A DNA stretch of 64,000 nucleotides from Prorocentrum cordatum (taxonomy: Eukaryota; Sar; Dinophyceae; Prorocentrales; Prorocentraceae). A model generated the notes under the pieces. The model did no database searches, had not been told where the DNA came from, and saw only the letters and a list, made by a program, of their open reading frames with translations. Where the stretch lies: contig CAUYUJ010021050.1 of NCBI GenBank assembly GCA_963575745.1, positions 1 to 64,000 on the forward strand, given 5' to 3'. The position numbers were made by a program, and so were the translations under genes. Below, one piece after another: positions 50,126 through 59,695 of this stretch (positions are counted from its first letter, which is position 1; the number at the start of each line of letters is the position of its first letter).

Positions 50126-50584
50126 GCTGGCCGCCGAAAGTAGACGTTCAGGTCTCGCCGCACTACCCCCCCCCGTGTGAGCAGGCGGGCGCGCCGGGCT
50201 AGAGGCCGCCCTCGCGGGCGCCGCCGGGGAGCTGGCCTCGAGGATCAGCGCGGGCGGGCTCAGGTCAAGGGAGGAAGAACCATCCCGACCCCAATGAGTT
50301 GGGCGACTGCTAACGGGCGTGGTTCCGCCGGGGTGTGGTTTGCGATCGGCGCCGTCGGGGCCTGGGGAGCATGGCACTGTCCTCGTCGGACCTCCTCGGG
50401 GCGCGGCGGAGAGCTCTGTCGAAGTCCTCGCCCGCCCTCCAGGGTGCCCCCCAGGGTGCCGGTTGCAAGCCGCACCCTTCGTAAACCACACCCTTCGGAG
50501 TCGCCGATGCTCGGCGTCTACGAAGTGACCCTGGGCGTTTGCTGAGCAGCCCTGCCCTGTTCGACTCCTCCACTGGGTGCGTCT

Positions 50585-50745
50585 ACAGTGGACGCTCATG
50601 CCAAGAAACACCCTGCTGGCCTCCAGGGTGCCCGGGGTTCCTCGGGTTCCGATGGTTCTGCTATGCGTGTCGTCCCCACACCAGAAATCAGCGGACGCCC
50701 TGGCGTCCCAGGGGCGGGTTTCCTGTGGAAGGTTCCCTGCGGTCG
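50585..50745 (+). mobile_element. Family E element, copy 2
   Basis: TACAGTGGACGCTCATGCC, AAGAAACACCCTGCTGGCC, GGTTCCGATGGTTCTGC, AAATCAGCGGACGCCC and TTTCCTGTGGAAGG. Same order as the copies at 30566, 54473 and 56475. Confidence 0.8.
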
Positions 50746-50792
50746 AGCGCCTACTGGACTGGACGGCTTCGCTCGTCGGGGCGCCTCTTGTT

Positions 50793-50971
50793 TCAAGTCG
50801 GGCCTGTCCCTCTACAGGGGGGAATATTCAAGAATAGGTTAAACACAGCCTGGGGACTATTCTCTTGACCATGTTTGAGCTTTTTCTTTTTTTGTTTAGG
50901 GGGGGGTAAATTTGTTGTTTTCTGTTTTTTGTTCGTCCAAGCTCCGCCTGTAGGAGGACATGCCCGACCTA
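50793..50971 (+). mobile_element. Family A MITE, copy 4
   Basis: TCAAGTCGGGCCTGTCCC, TCTACAGGGGGG at the left; CCGCCTGTAGGAGG and ACATGCCCGACCTA at the right. The right end abuts a family B element at a TA, so the original flank is displaced and an 8-bp TSD is not evident. Confidence 0.85.
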
Positions 50972-51128
50972 CAGTCGGCCCGGATTAGTATAGGTCGACC
51001 TTGCCAGCTCAAGGGTACCCTCGTGTCCCGTGCCTCGCGACACGTGCCTCCTTGCACTTCTCTGGCGATTGTGGCCCTCGGAAGGGCCTCGTGTCCTCTC
51101 GCGTGCCCTGTCCAATCGGGGCCGACCG
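50972..51128 (+). mobile_element. Family B mariner-like MITE, copy 2
   Basis: Begins CAGTCGGCCCGGATTAG after TA and ends GGGGCCGACCG. Internal GGGTACCCTCGTGTCCCG and CTCTCGCGTGCCCTGTCC match copy 1. It lies exactly at the right end of a family A element. Confidence 0.78.
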
Positions 51129-51246
51129 CAGCTCTCTCTCTGCTGCCCTGGCAGGGCCCACTTCCTGGGGCAGATGCGGCAGCGGGCGGAGGCGCGGCGC
51201 CGCCCGTGCAGCGGCGCGCGTCAGAGGGGGCGGGCCAGGCCCTTGG

Positions 51247-51545
51247 CATCGCTCGGACGAGTGCGTGCAGTCTCGGCGAGGGGGCCCTCGAGGGCGAGGG
51301 CCCCCACGAGGGCGCGGAGCTCGTCGCGCTGCGCGCCTCGCGGGCCTCGTTCCTGCTCCCCCTCCTCCTCGTCCTCCTTCTCTCCCTTCTGGGGGGGCGG
51401 CGCGAGAGCGCGCGACGTTACTCGCGCTTCGCGCTTCGCGGAGCGCGAAGTTGGGAGCCCTAGGAGGAGCATACTCGACCCTCGGGTATAAAAATAAAGC
51501 GCAGGAGGCCGAAACGTGCACGGGGAAGGGACGTCCGAGCGACGG
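51247..51545 (+). mobile_element. Family F element, long form containing family G
   Basis: Left end CATCGCTCGGACGAGTGCG and right end GGGACGTCCGAGCGACG are family F termini, but the interior is 299 bp instead of about 120 because a family G segment (51300-51452) lies inside. AGGAGGAGCATACTCGA and GAAACGTGCACGGGGAAGG continue the family F order afterwards. Confidence 0.78.
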
Positions 51546-51859
51546 CGAGCCCCCGGGCCGTCGCGGATGGCCATGATCCGGCAGTGGCGAAGCGTCCTGG
51601 CTCGCCTGTGGGCCTGCCAAAAGAATGTTCCAAGAACTTGCGCTATGGTTTCCACGATCTGTTGAACATTTCTGGCTGGGGCCGTCTTGTTCTACCGCAT
51701 CGGGATTCTGTTCTAAGGACACTGGTTTTGTTATTAGAATATGTTTGGGTTCTACGAGCAGTTCGTGGTAGGACTATAGGAATGCCGGGACGGTCGGTCC
51801 CTGCTCAACATGAGGGAAACGGGTCTTTCCAGGCCTCCTGGATGGGGTCGGAGCCGATC

Positions 51860-53100
51860 GGGTTGACCCAAAAGGGGGTCCAGCGACATGGGGGTGGTGC
51901 AATTGGTTTGGTGCCATAGATCATTGGTCCGAAAGATACCCGTACCCGGGGCCAGCCAAGGTGAGATGGGCCTTCCGGGGGACTGGGCGTTTGCTATTGT
52001 GCCCGGTTAGCTTGCCCCGCGCGCGCCAGTGCAGCATCCGCGCGTCAAGACGCAACGGCGCGCTCGATGGTTGGGTGTTTGATTGCAGCGACAAGCGCTG
52101 GTTTTTGTTAGGGACGTCTCGGGGCATGGTGGTGCGCGCGCGGTTCAAAGCCGCCCATATGTGGCGGCGCCTGTCCCAATCGATAAAGAGTTGAATTTCC
52201 TCGCTATCCTGGCAACCAATGCGTCTGGGACTGCCCTGAGGAACGACGTTGCAACGTCGCGCCCCCAGGGGGCCGCAGCGGCCACGTCGGGGACGGTTCT
52301 GGAGGGCATGATATGTGCTCGAGAACGTTTTGGGCCTGCCGCCACCTCGGCTAGGTACGGGGGCCTGCCTGAAACCACCGAAACATACCCGGACCTAGCT
52401 GGGGTGAGCTGCGGCACCCCGGCTAGGTACGGGTATGTTTTTGGGTTTTCATGGGGCAACCGTACCTAGCCGGGGTGATCCGCGGACGGCCGTCCAAGGG
52501 GGGCGGCCTCTGGCGACCTCGCCCAGGGCACAGATTCGCGATGTCTCTGCATCGAGCAATTCGCGATAGGGCGGTTGTCGCGCAATGACGTTCGCGCCAG
52601 AGTTGTTCGCATGCGCCCCCGAGTGCGCGTTGACTCCTCAACGCCCGGATGTGTGTCTGGGGGCGCGCCTTCGTAGTAGCTGGTCTACATCGACAACAAC
52701 CAACGCAGGGTCGGGCACTCCGCCGATTCGAACGCACGTGCGATCGGTGCCAACGTGCGCCCCGAGAAGACAGCGGTCTGTAATGCTCGATCGGATGTCG
52801 TTTCTACACTTGTGCAGCCGCCGTCAGCTGCGACGAACCGCCCCCCCGGCCCCTTGCCACCCTGTCTAGGTAAGGGTACGGGTATCTCTCGCGCTCGAGA
52901 ATAGATTTGTAGGGTTGCAGTACATTTGGGGCGTGCAATGCATTCCGAGGCGCAGATGTATTGCTGGATTTTCGCGTGCAATGCACGAGTTGCAATACAA
53001 TGCGATACAATTATCAGGCGCAATACATTTGCAAGCGAACGTTGCCTCAACTCTGTTGCACCACCCCCTTGCAGCTGGACCCCCTTCTGGGTCACCCGAC
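51860..53100 (+). mobile_element. Family J MITE, copy 2, interrupted by family K
   Basis: The left end GGGTTGACCCAAAAGGGGG, TCCAGCGAC and right end GCTGGACCCCCTTCTGGGTC are inverted. Left inner GGGGGTGGTGCAATTGG and right inner TGTTGCACCACCCCC match copy 1 at 24107. It is split at 51921/52901 by the 979-bp family K element. Confidence 0.85.
51922..52900 (+). mobile_element. Family K element (979 bp), innermost
   Basis: The flanking ATAGAT (51916-51921 and 52901-52906) is a perfect 6-bp TSD within family J. AGATACCCGTACCC lies 12 bp from the left end and its inverse 13 bp from the right end. Within it, tandem palindromes around CCCCGGCTAGGTACGG (about 52349-52475) recur. Short open frames exist but none shows a transposase signature, so it is probably non-autonomous. 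Confidence 0.8.
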
Positions 53101-53308
53101 GTAGATGGGGTCGGAGGATCGCGCCGCAGCGCCGCTGCATCGGCGATGCGGATCGATGCGGAGCCCTACTCTATCCACGCCGACGTCGCCCATGCATCGC
53201 CGACGTCGGCGATGCATGGGCGATACATCGGCGATGCGTTGGCGATGCGTTGGCGCTGCGGCGCCATGCTTCCGCCCCATCTACTCGGACCCCACCTAGG
53301 AGGCCTCC

Positions 53309-54180
53309 AGTCCTGAGGTTCTTCGCAGTTTTGTTTTGGCTTCCCAGAGCCCTTCTGCGGGCCCCAGGACTGTCAGAAGACGATTCGGGAGGGAGAGCAC
53401 GTCCCGGGTGAGGGCCAGGGGGTCCAGGACCCGTTTCCCGTACCCGCTTTACCAGGCGATCGCAAGCATGGATCAAGGCGGCGTGGATTAGCGCAGGGTC
53501 TCTATTCCATTGGAAATCGCGGATCTCCGCCGCCAGGCGAGGCGGCACTGGCCGCATTTTGGGGAGGGCGCTACCCCCGATGCATGGATTTGGCGACCGC
53601 GCGCTACATCCATGCATCGCTAATCCGTGTTCGCGCGCCCCCGATTTTACCCATGCTACACGGATCGGCCCGGTTTGAAATTTGGCGCAGTTTCGCGTTT
53701 TTTTGCAGTGTCTTCGCAACGTCGGGTCTCAGGGGGAGAAAGGGAAAGGGGGAGATGCGAAAGGGAAGGAAGGGGACCGGGCTGTACGAAAGTGTAAGGA
53801 AGGGGAAGATCGGGTCGGACGGCGGGCGTCGAGAGATCGGGTCGGATCTGGTCCGAAGATCGGGTCAGACGAAATGCGGGCAAGACTTGTGTCCATGCCA
53901 TGTTGCCGCTTGGAGTTCCGGCTCCCCTCCGCAGGAACCCGAGGCGCACCGCGTGGGGGTAACATTTTTTTTGTTCTTTGGATGGGCCGCTGCGTGAGGC
54001 CTCGGCTTGCCTTGTTGCTGTTGCCTTGCGCGTCGCCTCTGCCTATCTAGTCTCTGCGTAGCCCGCTTTGACCTGACTCGCCGCTGGCGCGCTCGCTCGC
54101 GGCCGCTGACTAAAAAGTAGGGGTCAAAGTTTACCCTCTGGGGGCTCAATGTTTATCCCCACCGTACCCAGCGCGAGTCG
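53309..54180. other. Unassigned; GATCGGGTCGGA repeats at 53805-53870
   Basis: Mixed sequence with a small cluster of GATCGGGTCGGA-like repeats and inverted GATGCATGGATTTGG / ATCCATGCATC (about 53578-53620). No gene recognised. Confidence 0.45.
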
Positions 54181-54184
54181 GTCC

Positions 54185-54425
54185 GGTGGCGCCCCTGCCA
54201 AGACAGTCTTCGGGAGCCTCCAGACGGGGGTCCGTGCAGACGGGGGTCAGCCAGGGTGCCGGATCCTGCAGGATCCTGCGAAGACCCCCTCCGGCTGACC
54301 CGGGTTAGCGAGCCGTTCGTGGCCGCGAGGCGGCCGCGCCTATTGGCTGACCCGGGTTTGCGAAGGCCTGCGTTGCAGTTTTTTTCCTGCATTGCAGTTT
54401 TTGGTTTTCGGCCGACCCGGGTTTG
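54185..54425 (+). repeat. Family V repeat, copy 1
   Basis: GACGGGGGTCAGCCAGGGTG, CCGGATCCTGCAGGATCC, then repeated GGCTGACCCGGGTT. The GGATCCTGCAGGATCC palindrome followed by TGCGA recurs at 54710-54880 beside GTCAGCC. Confidence 0.6.
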
Positions 54426-54472
54426 GATTGACCCGGGTCGGAAGATCCCCGAACAGTCCAAAGACGCACTGG

Positions 54473-54654
54473 ATACAGTGGGGGCCCATGCCAAGAAACA
54501 CCCTGCTTGCCTCCAGGGTGCCTTTGGCTTTTTGGGTTTCTATGGTCCTGGTGCGGACAGCGTGACGTGCATACTCCACAAATGAATTGACGTCCTGGGG
54601 TCTCAGGGTTGGTTTTCTTGTGGAAGGCTTCTTGCCGACTAGCCTCCACTGTAT
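54473..54654 (+). mobile_element. Family E element, copy 3 (182 bp, complete)
   Basis: ATACAGTGGGGGCCCATGCC at the left and AGCCTCCACTGTAT at the right form an inverted repeat of about 13 bp. Flanks are CTGG and TTGG. This copy defines both ends of family E. Confidence 0.85.
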
Positions 54655-54709
54655 TGGCGCTTCGCGGCGCCGGAGCTGTGTGAGCCGCCCGGGCTCAATA
54701 GACTGGGAT

Positions 54710-54880
54710 CAAAACAAACGGAGGTCAGCCAGAGCGCCGGACTTTGGAGGATCCTGCAGTGCCAGGGGCGCACTGGCCAGAGCTTGCGTGCAGGATCCTG
54801 CAGGATCCTGCGAGAAGTCTGCATGATCTCGCAGGGCCCGACGGACCCAGGTCTGTCTTGACCAGGGTCAGCCGATCTCC
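54710..54880 (+). repeat. Family V repeat, copy 2
   Basis: GGAGGTCAGCCAGAGCGCCG, GGAGGATCCTGCAG, then GCAGGATCCTGCAGGATCC and GGGTCAGCC. Confidence 0.55.
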
Positions 54881-54954
54881 CCGAAGCCGATGCGCTACCA
54901 CCCGTTTTGCTGCCCCCTCCTTCTCTTTCCCGGCTCGAGAAGATCAGCATCGCC

Positions 54955-55115
54955 CGACGATTAAATCGTCGCGACGCGAAATCGCTTCGCGTCGTGAAAT
55001 CATTTCGCGTCGTGAGGTGTGCAGCACGAGGGAGGGAGGCAGCGACGCGAATCGTCCGAAAAGTGCTGCGCTTCACGAAGCGAAATCATTTCGCGTCGTG
55101 AAGCGCAACATGAGG
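54955..55115. repeat. CGCGAAAT palindromic repeats
   Basis: GCGACGCGAAATCGCTTCGC, CGTCGTGAAATCATTTCGC and GAAGCGAAATCATTTCGC recur three times. AATCATTTCGCGTCGTGA is present at 54986 and 55083, bracketing GTGCAGCACGAGGG. Confidence 0.75.
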
Positions 55116-55196
55116 GAGGGGCCTGGCCAGTCTTCCGCCTCCAGGGTCCCTCATCGGGGTTTGGGGTCGTCAGAAGCGGGTCGTGACCGGAAGCCG

Positions 55197-55322
55197 ATCG
55201 CTCGGACGGGTGCATCTTCTCTCGGCGGGAACCAGCGAGGAGCATCCTGGATCAAGCTGCGGATTACTAAAGACACGCACGAGACCTAAAGCTGCACGGG
55301 GAGAATGAACATCTGAGCCATG
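55197..55322 (+). mobile_element. Family F MITE, copy 4
   Basis: ATCGCTCGGACGGGTGCATC at the left, AGCGAGGAGCATCCTGGATC inside, and ACATCTGAGCCATGG at a diverged right end. The following stretch to 55650 has no recognised gene. Confidence 0.75.
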
Positions 55323-55660
55323 GCGGGATCCTCGGGAAGGGGCCAGAACTCAGCGGGCCCCGGAATCAACTGTTTCCCGGAAGTGGAAGCGGCAAGGAAT
55401 CGGCGACTCGAAACGGGAACACACACGGCTCCGGGACTGGAACCGGCGCCGGGGCACAACGACGGCGACGGAGGCACTGAGAAAAACGGCGTCGGGACTG
55501 TCAACAAGAACGCCAAAGTGGAAGCGGTGAAACCGCGGCCCTGTCTTGGGGCGGGGGGTTTTCGCGCCAGGCCCGTGCGCGGAGGAGGGCCAGTATCGCG
55601 GCCGCGCAGGCGCTCCCTCTGGCGTGCTGCGCCTCGTTTCTCGTCGTCCCTGCCCCAGAC

Positions 55661-55817
55661 TCAAGTCGGGCACGTCCCTCTACAGGAGACAAATACAAAA
55701 ACGGTAAAGAAAAAGTCGGGGAACGAATTTTTGACCATGTTTTGACTATTCTTGCATATTGTTAGCATCTTTTTTGTTTGCCCCAAATCCCCCTGTAGGG
55801 GGACATGCCCGACTTGA
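55661..55817 (+). mobile_element. Family A MITE, copy 5 (157 bp)
   Basis: Left TCAAGTCGGGCACGTCCC, TCTACAGGAG; right CCCCCTGTAGGGGGACATGC, CCGACTTGA. Flanked by CCCCAGAC (55653-55660) and CCCCAGAT (55818-55825), a 7/8 TSD. Confidence 0.93.
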
Positions 55818-55964
55818 CCCCAGATCCGCGGCCGAAGACGTGTCAGGATTCGCAGTCGGGGCGCTGAGAAAGGAACCCTTTGCGTTGGGGAGGGGCTCTG
55901 TGTTTTTTTCATAGTTTCCCAATTTGCCTTCGGTTGTTCTTAGGTTTTTGATAGGGCCTCGAAG

Positions 55965-56025
55965 TTCAACTTATGGAAAAGAGGGGCCTCGTTCCTTATT
56001 GAGGGTTCCTTAGGTCAATGCCCCA
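55965..56025 (+). repeat. Family M repeat, partial copy
   Basis: AGGGGCCTCGTTCCTTATTG and GGGTTCCTTAGGTCA match the right part of the family M copies at 13349 and 58750. No gene recognised between 56026 and 56470. Confidence 0.55.
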
Positions 56026-56474
56026 ACTGTGCCTCGTAAGAGGGTCTGGGCTTGAGGTCAAGGGCATGTGGGCGGGGGGGGTTCACCGCCAGTGCCTCAA
56101 CTGGCCCTCTGCTGATTCGCGCCACAAGCTCGCTCACACCCTGGAGGTGGGATGGATACGGTCGGACCGAGGTGCAAGTTCGAGGTAGGTTCGGGGGTGG
56201 TGTCCTGGTGTTACTCGTGCTCGTTGGATGGGTTTTGTGCATCCCGGGAGAGGGCACCCTCGAATGCTCTTCGGCCCAGCCTGCGGAGGGCCTCGGATGT
56301 TCTTCTGTCCTGGGCCTGGCCCTGCGCCTGCGAGGCCCGCCAGAGCCGGTAGATCCATTCTCCCCCCTGGCGGGGGCAGTTCGGGGGCGGACTGCGGGGC
56401 CGAGGCGGTTCCAGCGGAAATGGGGATGGACCTGACGATGCTCATATCTCCAGGCGTCCGCGATCGGGGTCGGA

Positions 56475-56640
56475 GTACCGTGGAGGCCCATGCCAAGAAA
56501 CATCTTGCCTGCCTCCAGGGTGCCCTTGGTTTCTTGGGTGTCGATGGTTTTGCGACGGAAAGCTGGACGCTTCGACGCCAGAAATCAATGTATTTACGTC
56601 TTGCGGTCTCAGGGTTGGATTTCGTGTGGATGGCTTCTTG
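56475..56640 (+). mobile_element. Family E element, copy 4
   Basis: GTGGAGGCCCATGCCAAG, CTGCCTCCAGGGTGCCC, GGTTTCTTGGGTGTCGATGG and AGAAATCAATG. The right end is not preserved. Confidence 0.8.
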
Positions 56641-56671
56641 TGGTCGGGCCCCCCTTGTATCTCTAGTTCGG

Positions 56672-56880
56672 ATGCAACTCCTGGGTGGTCAAATTCTGAT
56701 TTAGCCCTGGTCCGAAATCCGGCTTAACCCCGCTTAATCCCGCTCAATCCGGCTTAATCCTGCTTAATCCTGCTTAACCCCGCTTGATCCGAGGCCCACT
56801 CTGGCGCAACGGCCCCCCAATGGGGCTTAATCCGCCTTACATCCTTCCGACGAACACCTCCAGTAGTTACGTGCCTCCTG
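56672..56880 (+). repeat. Family N repeat, copy 1
   Basis: CGGATGCAACTCCTGGGTGG, TCAAATTCTG, CCTGGTCCGAA, then repeated CGGCTTAATCC / CGCTTAATCC, and CTTCCGACGAACACCTCC. Same order at 57520-57736. Confidence 0.82.
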
Positions 56881-56884
56881 CCTC

Positions 56885-57348
56885 GAGGCCTCCCAGCGGG
56901 GGTCGGAGAGGATGGGGTCGGAGGGCCGCGCCGCAGCGCCAATGCATCGCCGACGCCTCGGCGGTGCGGCTTGTTGTGGTGTCCGACGTTCTCTACAGTC
57001 GGCCCAGATCAGCAGGTCCACCCTGCCAAGCCACGGGTACTCTTGTGTGTCCTGTGCGTTCGCGGCACGCAGCCCGCCCAGCTTTTAGCGGAAGAGGTTC
57101 GCCCTCGCCCCGCAGATCAAAAAAGTGTGCTCGCGGCACGTGCCCTCCATATCATCGCGGCAGTGTGGCCCTCGGAAGGTTTTTTTTGTTCCTCTCGCAT
57201 GCCCTCTCCAGTCAATCCCGACTGTACGCCGACGTCGCCGATGCATCGCCGACGCCGCCGATGCATCGGCGGTGCATCGGCGATGCATCGACGATGCGGT
57301 GCAAGCCTCCGACCGCATCAACTCGGACCTCATCTAGGAGGCCTTTAG
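56885..57348 (+). mobile_element. Family C fold-back element, copy 5, interrupted by family B
   Basis: Left end GAGGCCTCCCAGCGGGGGTC, GGAG; right end CTCGGACCTCATCTAGGAGG. CGATGCATCG repeats at 57235-57295. A family B element sits inside at 56996-57224. Confidence 0.85.
56996..57224 (+). mobile_element. Family B mariner-like MITE, copy 3, TA-flanked
   Basis: CAGTCGGCCCAGATCAG at the left and AATCCCGACTG at the right, with TA on both sides (56994-56995, 57225-57226). It is about 70 bp longer than copies 1 and 2, with extra internal sequence after CGTTCGCGGCACGC. Confidence 0.85.
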
Positions 57349-57361
57349 TGTCGGCGGTGAT

Positions 57362-57518
57362 GTCGGCGGTGAGCGAGGGGAGAAAGCGAGAAGGGGCGGG
57401 CCTTCTCGGAGGGCTTCCCCGGAGACACGGAAGCCTTCTCAGCGGGCGCGAGGGCTTCTGAAAAGCCCCGCCGCCTGCTGAGAGGGCCTTCTCCTTCTCA
57501 CTTCCCTCCCTCGCGCGT
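57362..57518 (-). repeat. Family U inverted-repeat element, copy 2
   Basis: GTGAGCGAGGGGAGAAAGCG at the left and TTCTCACTTCCCTCCCTCGC at the right are inverted. In reverse complement it matches 49945-50125. Located between two family N copies. Confidence 0.72.
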
Positions 57519-57519
57519 T

Positions 57520-57736
57520 CGGATGCAACTCCTGGGAGGTCAAATTCTGTTGTCGCCCTGGTCCGAACTCCGGCTTAATCCCGCTGAATCTCGCTTGATT
57601 CCAGCTTGAATCCCGCTCAATCCCGCTTCTTCCGGCTTGATCCTGCTTGGTCCGATGCCTTTTCGGGCGGAACAGTTCCCAGTTGGGGCTTCTCCTCACT
57701 CTTCCCGACGAGGACCTCCCAGTAGTTGCCTCCTCA
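57520..57736 (+). repeat. Family N repeat, copy 2
   Basis: CGGATGCAACTCCTGGGAGG, TCAAATTCTG, CCTGGTCCGAA, repeated CGGCTTAATCC/CGCTTGATTCC, and CTTCCCGACGAGGACCTCC. Confidence 0.82.
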
Positions 57737-57739
57737 CGC

Positions 57740-57910
57740 TCGGGGGTGGACAGACCTCCTACCCTGACACGTCGATTCAGGAATTGGCCGTTTTCGTTTC
57801 GCGAGAGGGCGTTGCGGCCGTCATTTTTGCGGGTCCAGGTTTGTCGATGTCGGTCCCAGGCCGTTTTCACGAAGGGGAGGCCTACGAAAGGGAGGCTTGT
57901 CCACCGCCGA
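57740..57910 (+). mobile_element. Family D MITE, copy 3 (171 bp)
   Basis: TCGGGGGTGGACAGACCTCC at the left, GGGAGGCTTGTCCACCGCC and GA at the right. Flanks CACGC and AACGC match at 4 of 5 positions. Confidence 0.92.
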
Positions 57911-58111
57911 AACGCGCGCCGCCGAGCAGAGGAGCAGCGGACCTGGCGGGCAGAGAGCGGTCGAACCTACCCTCTGCCCGCCGTCGGGCACCGCGCGGGA
58001 GCTGCGGCACGGCGCGTGTGCGCTTGGCGTGCCGCGCGTGGGGGCACCAGCTCTGCAGCCGCTTGGGGGGGCATGCATATGTGCGTCGCCGACGGCGGAG
58101 GAGGGGAGTCA

Positions 58112-58272
58112 GATTCCACAAACAGTGCTTGCGCTGGAGGGGTCCTCTAGCGGATGCTGAAGGCTTTGGCGACAGTTCCCCGCCGATTTTGGTGGCAGGC
58201 TGGGTTCCCGGGTTCCCCGTTCCGGGTTCCCGGGTTCCCGGTTCCGGGTCCTTGGTTCCCGGGTTCCCGGGG
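58112..58272 (+). repeat. Family S dispersed repeat, copy 2
   Basis: CAAACAGTGCTTGCGCTGG, GGGTCCTCTAGCGGATGC, CCGCCGATTTTGGTGGC and GGTTCCCGGGTTCCC minisatellite; reverse-orientation partner of 3490-3640. Confidence 0.75.
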
Positions 58273-58433
58273 GCATGATATCGGCGTCACCCCATAGGGC
58301 GGCGCGCACACCGAGAAATCTTATAGTACGTCGTGGCGCGCGCTTTCTGGCCACACCGCTCGGGAAACCATATGCTACAAGATGGGTGTACGATGTGTTC
58401 GGCTTGGACGTGCGCCTCCAAGGAATACATAGA

Positions 58434-58635
58434 TTCGATGCTCGTTTCGGGGACCTTCCTGGAGCCCACCTAACGGATCTGTTCGACCCCAGTTCGACTC
58501 AAGTTCGACTCAAGTTCGACTCAGGTTCGACTCAGGTTCGACTCAGGGTCGACCCAACTCGACTGACGTTCGACGCAGCTTCGACGCACGAGTGGAGCGA
58601 GTGGCTCCAGGAAGGTCCCCAGAACGAGCATCCAA
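58434..58635 (+). mobile_element. Family L MITE, copy 2 (202 bp)
   Basis: Identical length and ends to copy 1 at 32948. Flanks CATAGA and CATATA match at 5 of 6 positions, supporting a 6-bp TSD. Confidence 0.93.
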
Positions 58636-58749
58636 CATATAGTATTAGTATGTTTCTGTGCGTCCCATGACACGCGTCGCCGACGGCGGAGACGTTTATT
58701 CATACCGTTCTCTGCCCGCGGAGGACTGCATCAGCACGCAAGGTCCGGC

Positions 58750-58912
58750 TTGCATAAGGAACATTTGCTTTTCAAAGGCGCTCGGTCGTTCCTTTGGTTT
58801 GCGTGCGTTCCGCTGCCCTTTTTGGCGGCGAGCCCCCCTGGTGTTCCTGCGGACTTCCTAGACTTACTTGGAAGAAAAGGGGCTTCGTTTCTTACTGATC
58901 TTTCCTTAGGTT
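58750..58912 (+). repeat. Family M repeat, copy 3 (longest)
   Basis: GCATAAGGAACATTTGC, TTTTCAAAGGCGCTCGGTCG at the left and GGGGCTTCGTTTCTTACTG, CTTTCCTTAGG at the right. Weakly inverted ends. Confidence 0.65.
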
Positions 58913-59186
58913 GTGCCGAATACTGTACGGCAAGTTCGTGCTATGTCAGCGCGGAGGCGGCCTCGGTGCGGGCGTGCAAGTTGGAACGTTGCCCGCCCGG
59001 AGTCGGCCGATGTGTCCAGCGGGCTGTGCTCTGGGGAAGCCGCGGCGTCGGGAACCATGGCAGAGCCTCGACGTGAACCTCCTTCTGAAGGCGTGTCGGA
59101 GGTCCGGAAGGGACCTGTGGTCGCGCAGACCTGCTCGTTCAAGGCTCAGAGGAGGAAAAGGAACCCACCCTCCCCTCGTTTCCCCC

Positions 59187-59290
59187 TTTTTGGGCCTCCT
59201 GGGAGGCCCTCGTCGCCACCGTTGGATTCGCCTTGAAATTGTGGTCAGAATGCACCCCAGGAGAGGTCCCGGGAGTAGCGGTATTGGTAC
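59187..59290 (+). repeat. 100-bp dispersed repeat, copy 2
   Basis: TTGGGCCTCCTGGGAGGCCC, CGCCACCGTTGGATTCGCC, GGTCAGAATGCACCCC and GGAGAGGTCCCGGG match 41381-41480. Confidence 0.68.
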
Positions 59291-59499
59291 CTTTCGCTTT
59301 CCCCAAAGGCGGGCCTTGGCGTCTGGCCGTGTGCCCGTTTCTCCTGTTGACTACGCGTGTGTTTGGGTCCCCGGTTGTCTAGGCGTTTTGGTTCGCCTGG
59401 TGCAAGTCGGTCGACGCGCTGTTCTCGATTCCTGTTTTGTTTGTTCCTCTCGACTTCGATCCCCCCGTCTTTCGGTTGCCCCAAAAAGGGGTGATGACC

Positions 59500-59695
59500 A
59501 CACCGTGCGGTGAGTCGGTGGGGATTCGGGGTCACGGCACCGTTTAGGGACTGGAGTCGTTCTCCGAGGATGCTTCGGGCGACCGGGGCCTCCGAGGTCC
59601 CAAGACCGTGCGGTGACGGACCGTGCGGTGAGGTCTTGGGGGACTCCGAGGTCACCGCGCGGTCTGTCACCGCACCGTTTCGGGACGCCAAAAGC
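59500..59695 (+). repeat. ACCGTGCGGTGA repeats
   Basis: ACCGTGCGGTGAC/GGTCACCGCGCGG motifs recur at about 59502, 59606, 59619, 59652 and 59670 in both orientations. ACCGNGCGGT is itself palindromic. No gene recognised from 58913 to 60020 otherwise. Confidence 0.6.

Larger units (their letters stand above)
51831..53308 (+). mobile_element. Family C fold-back element, copy 4, outer shell of a nested set
   Basis: The left end AGGCCTCCTGGATGGGGTC, GGAG (51831-51858) is separated from ATGGGGTCGGAGGATCGCG (53104 onward) by a family J element. The right part has the GATGCATGGGCGAT centre and CTCGGACCCCACCTAGGAGG end. Removing 51860-53100 restores the normal family C left end. Confidence 0.85.
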
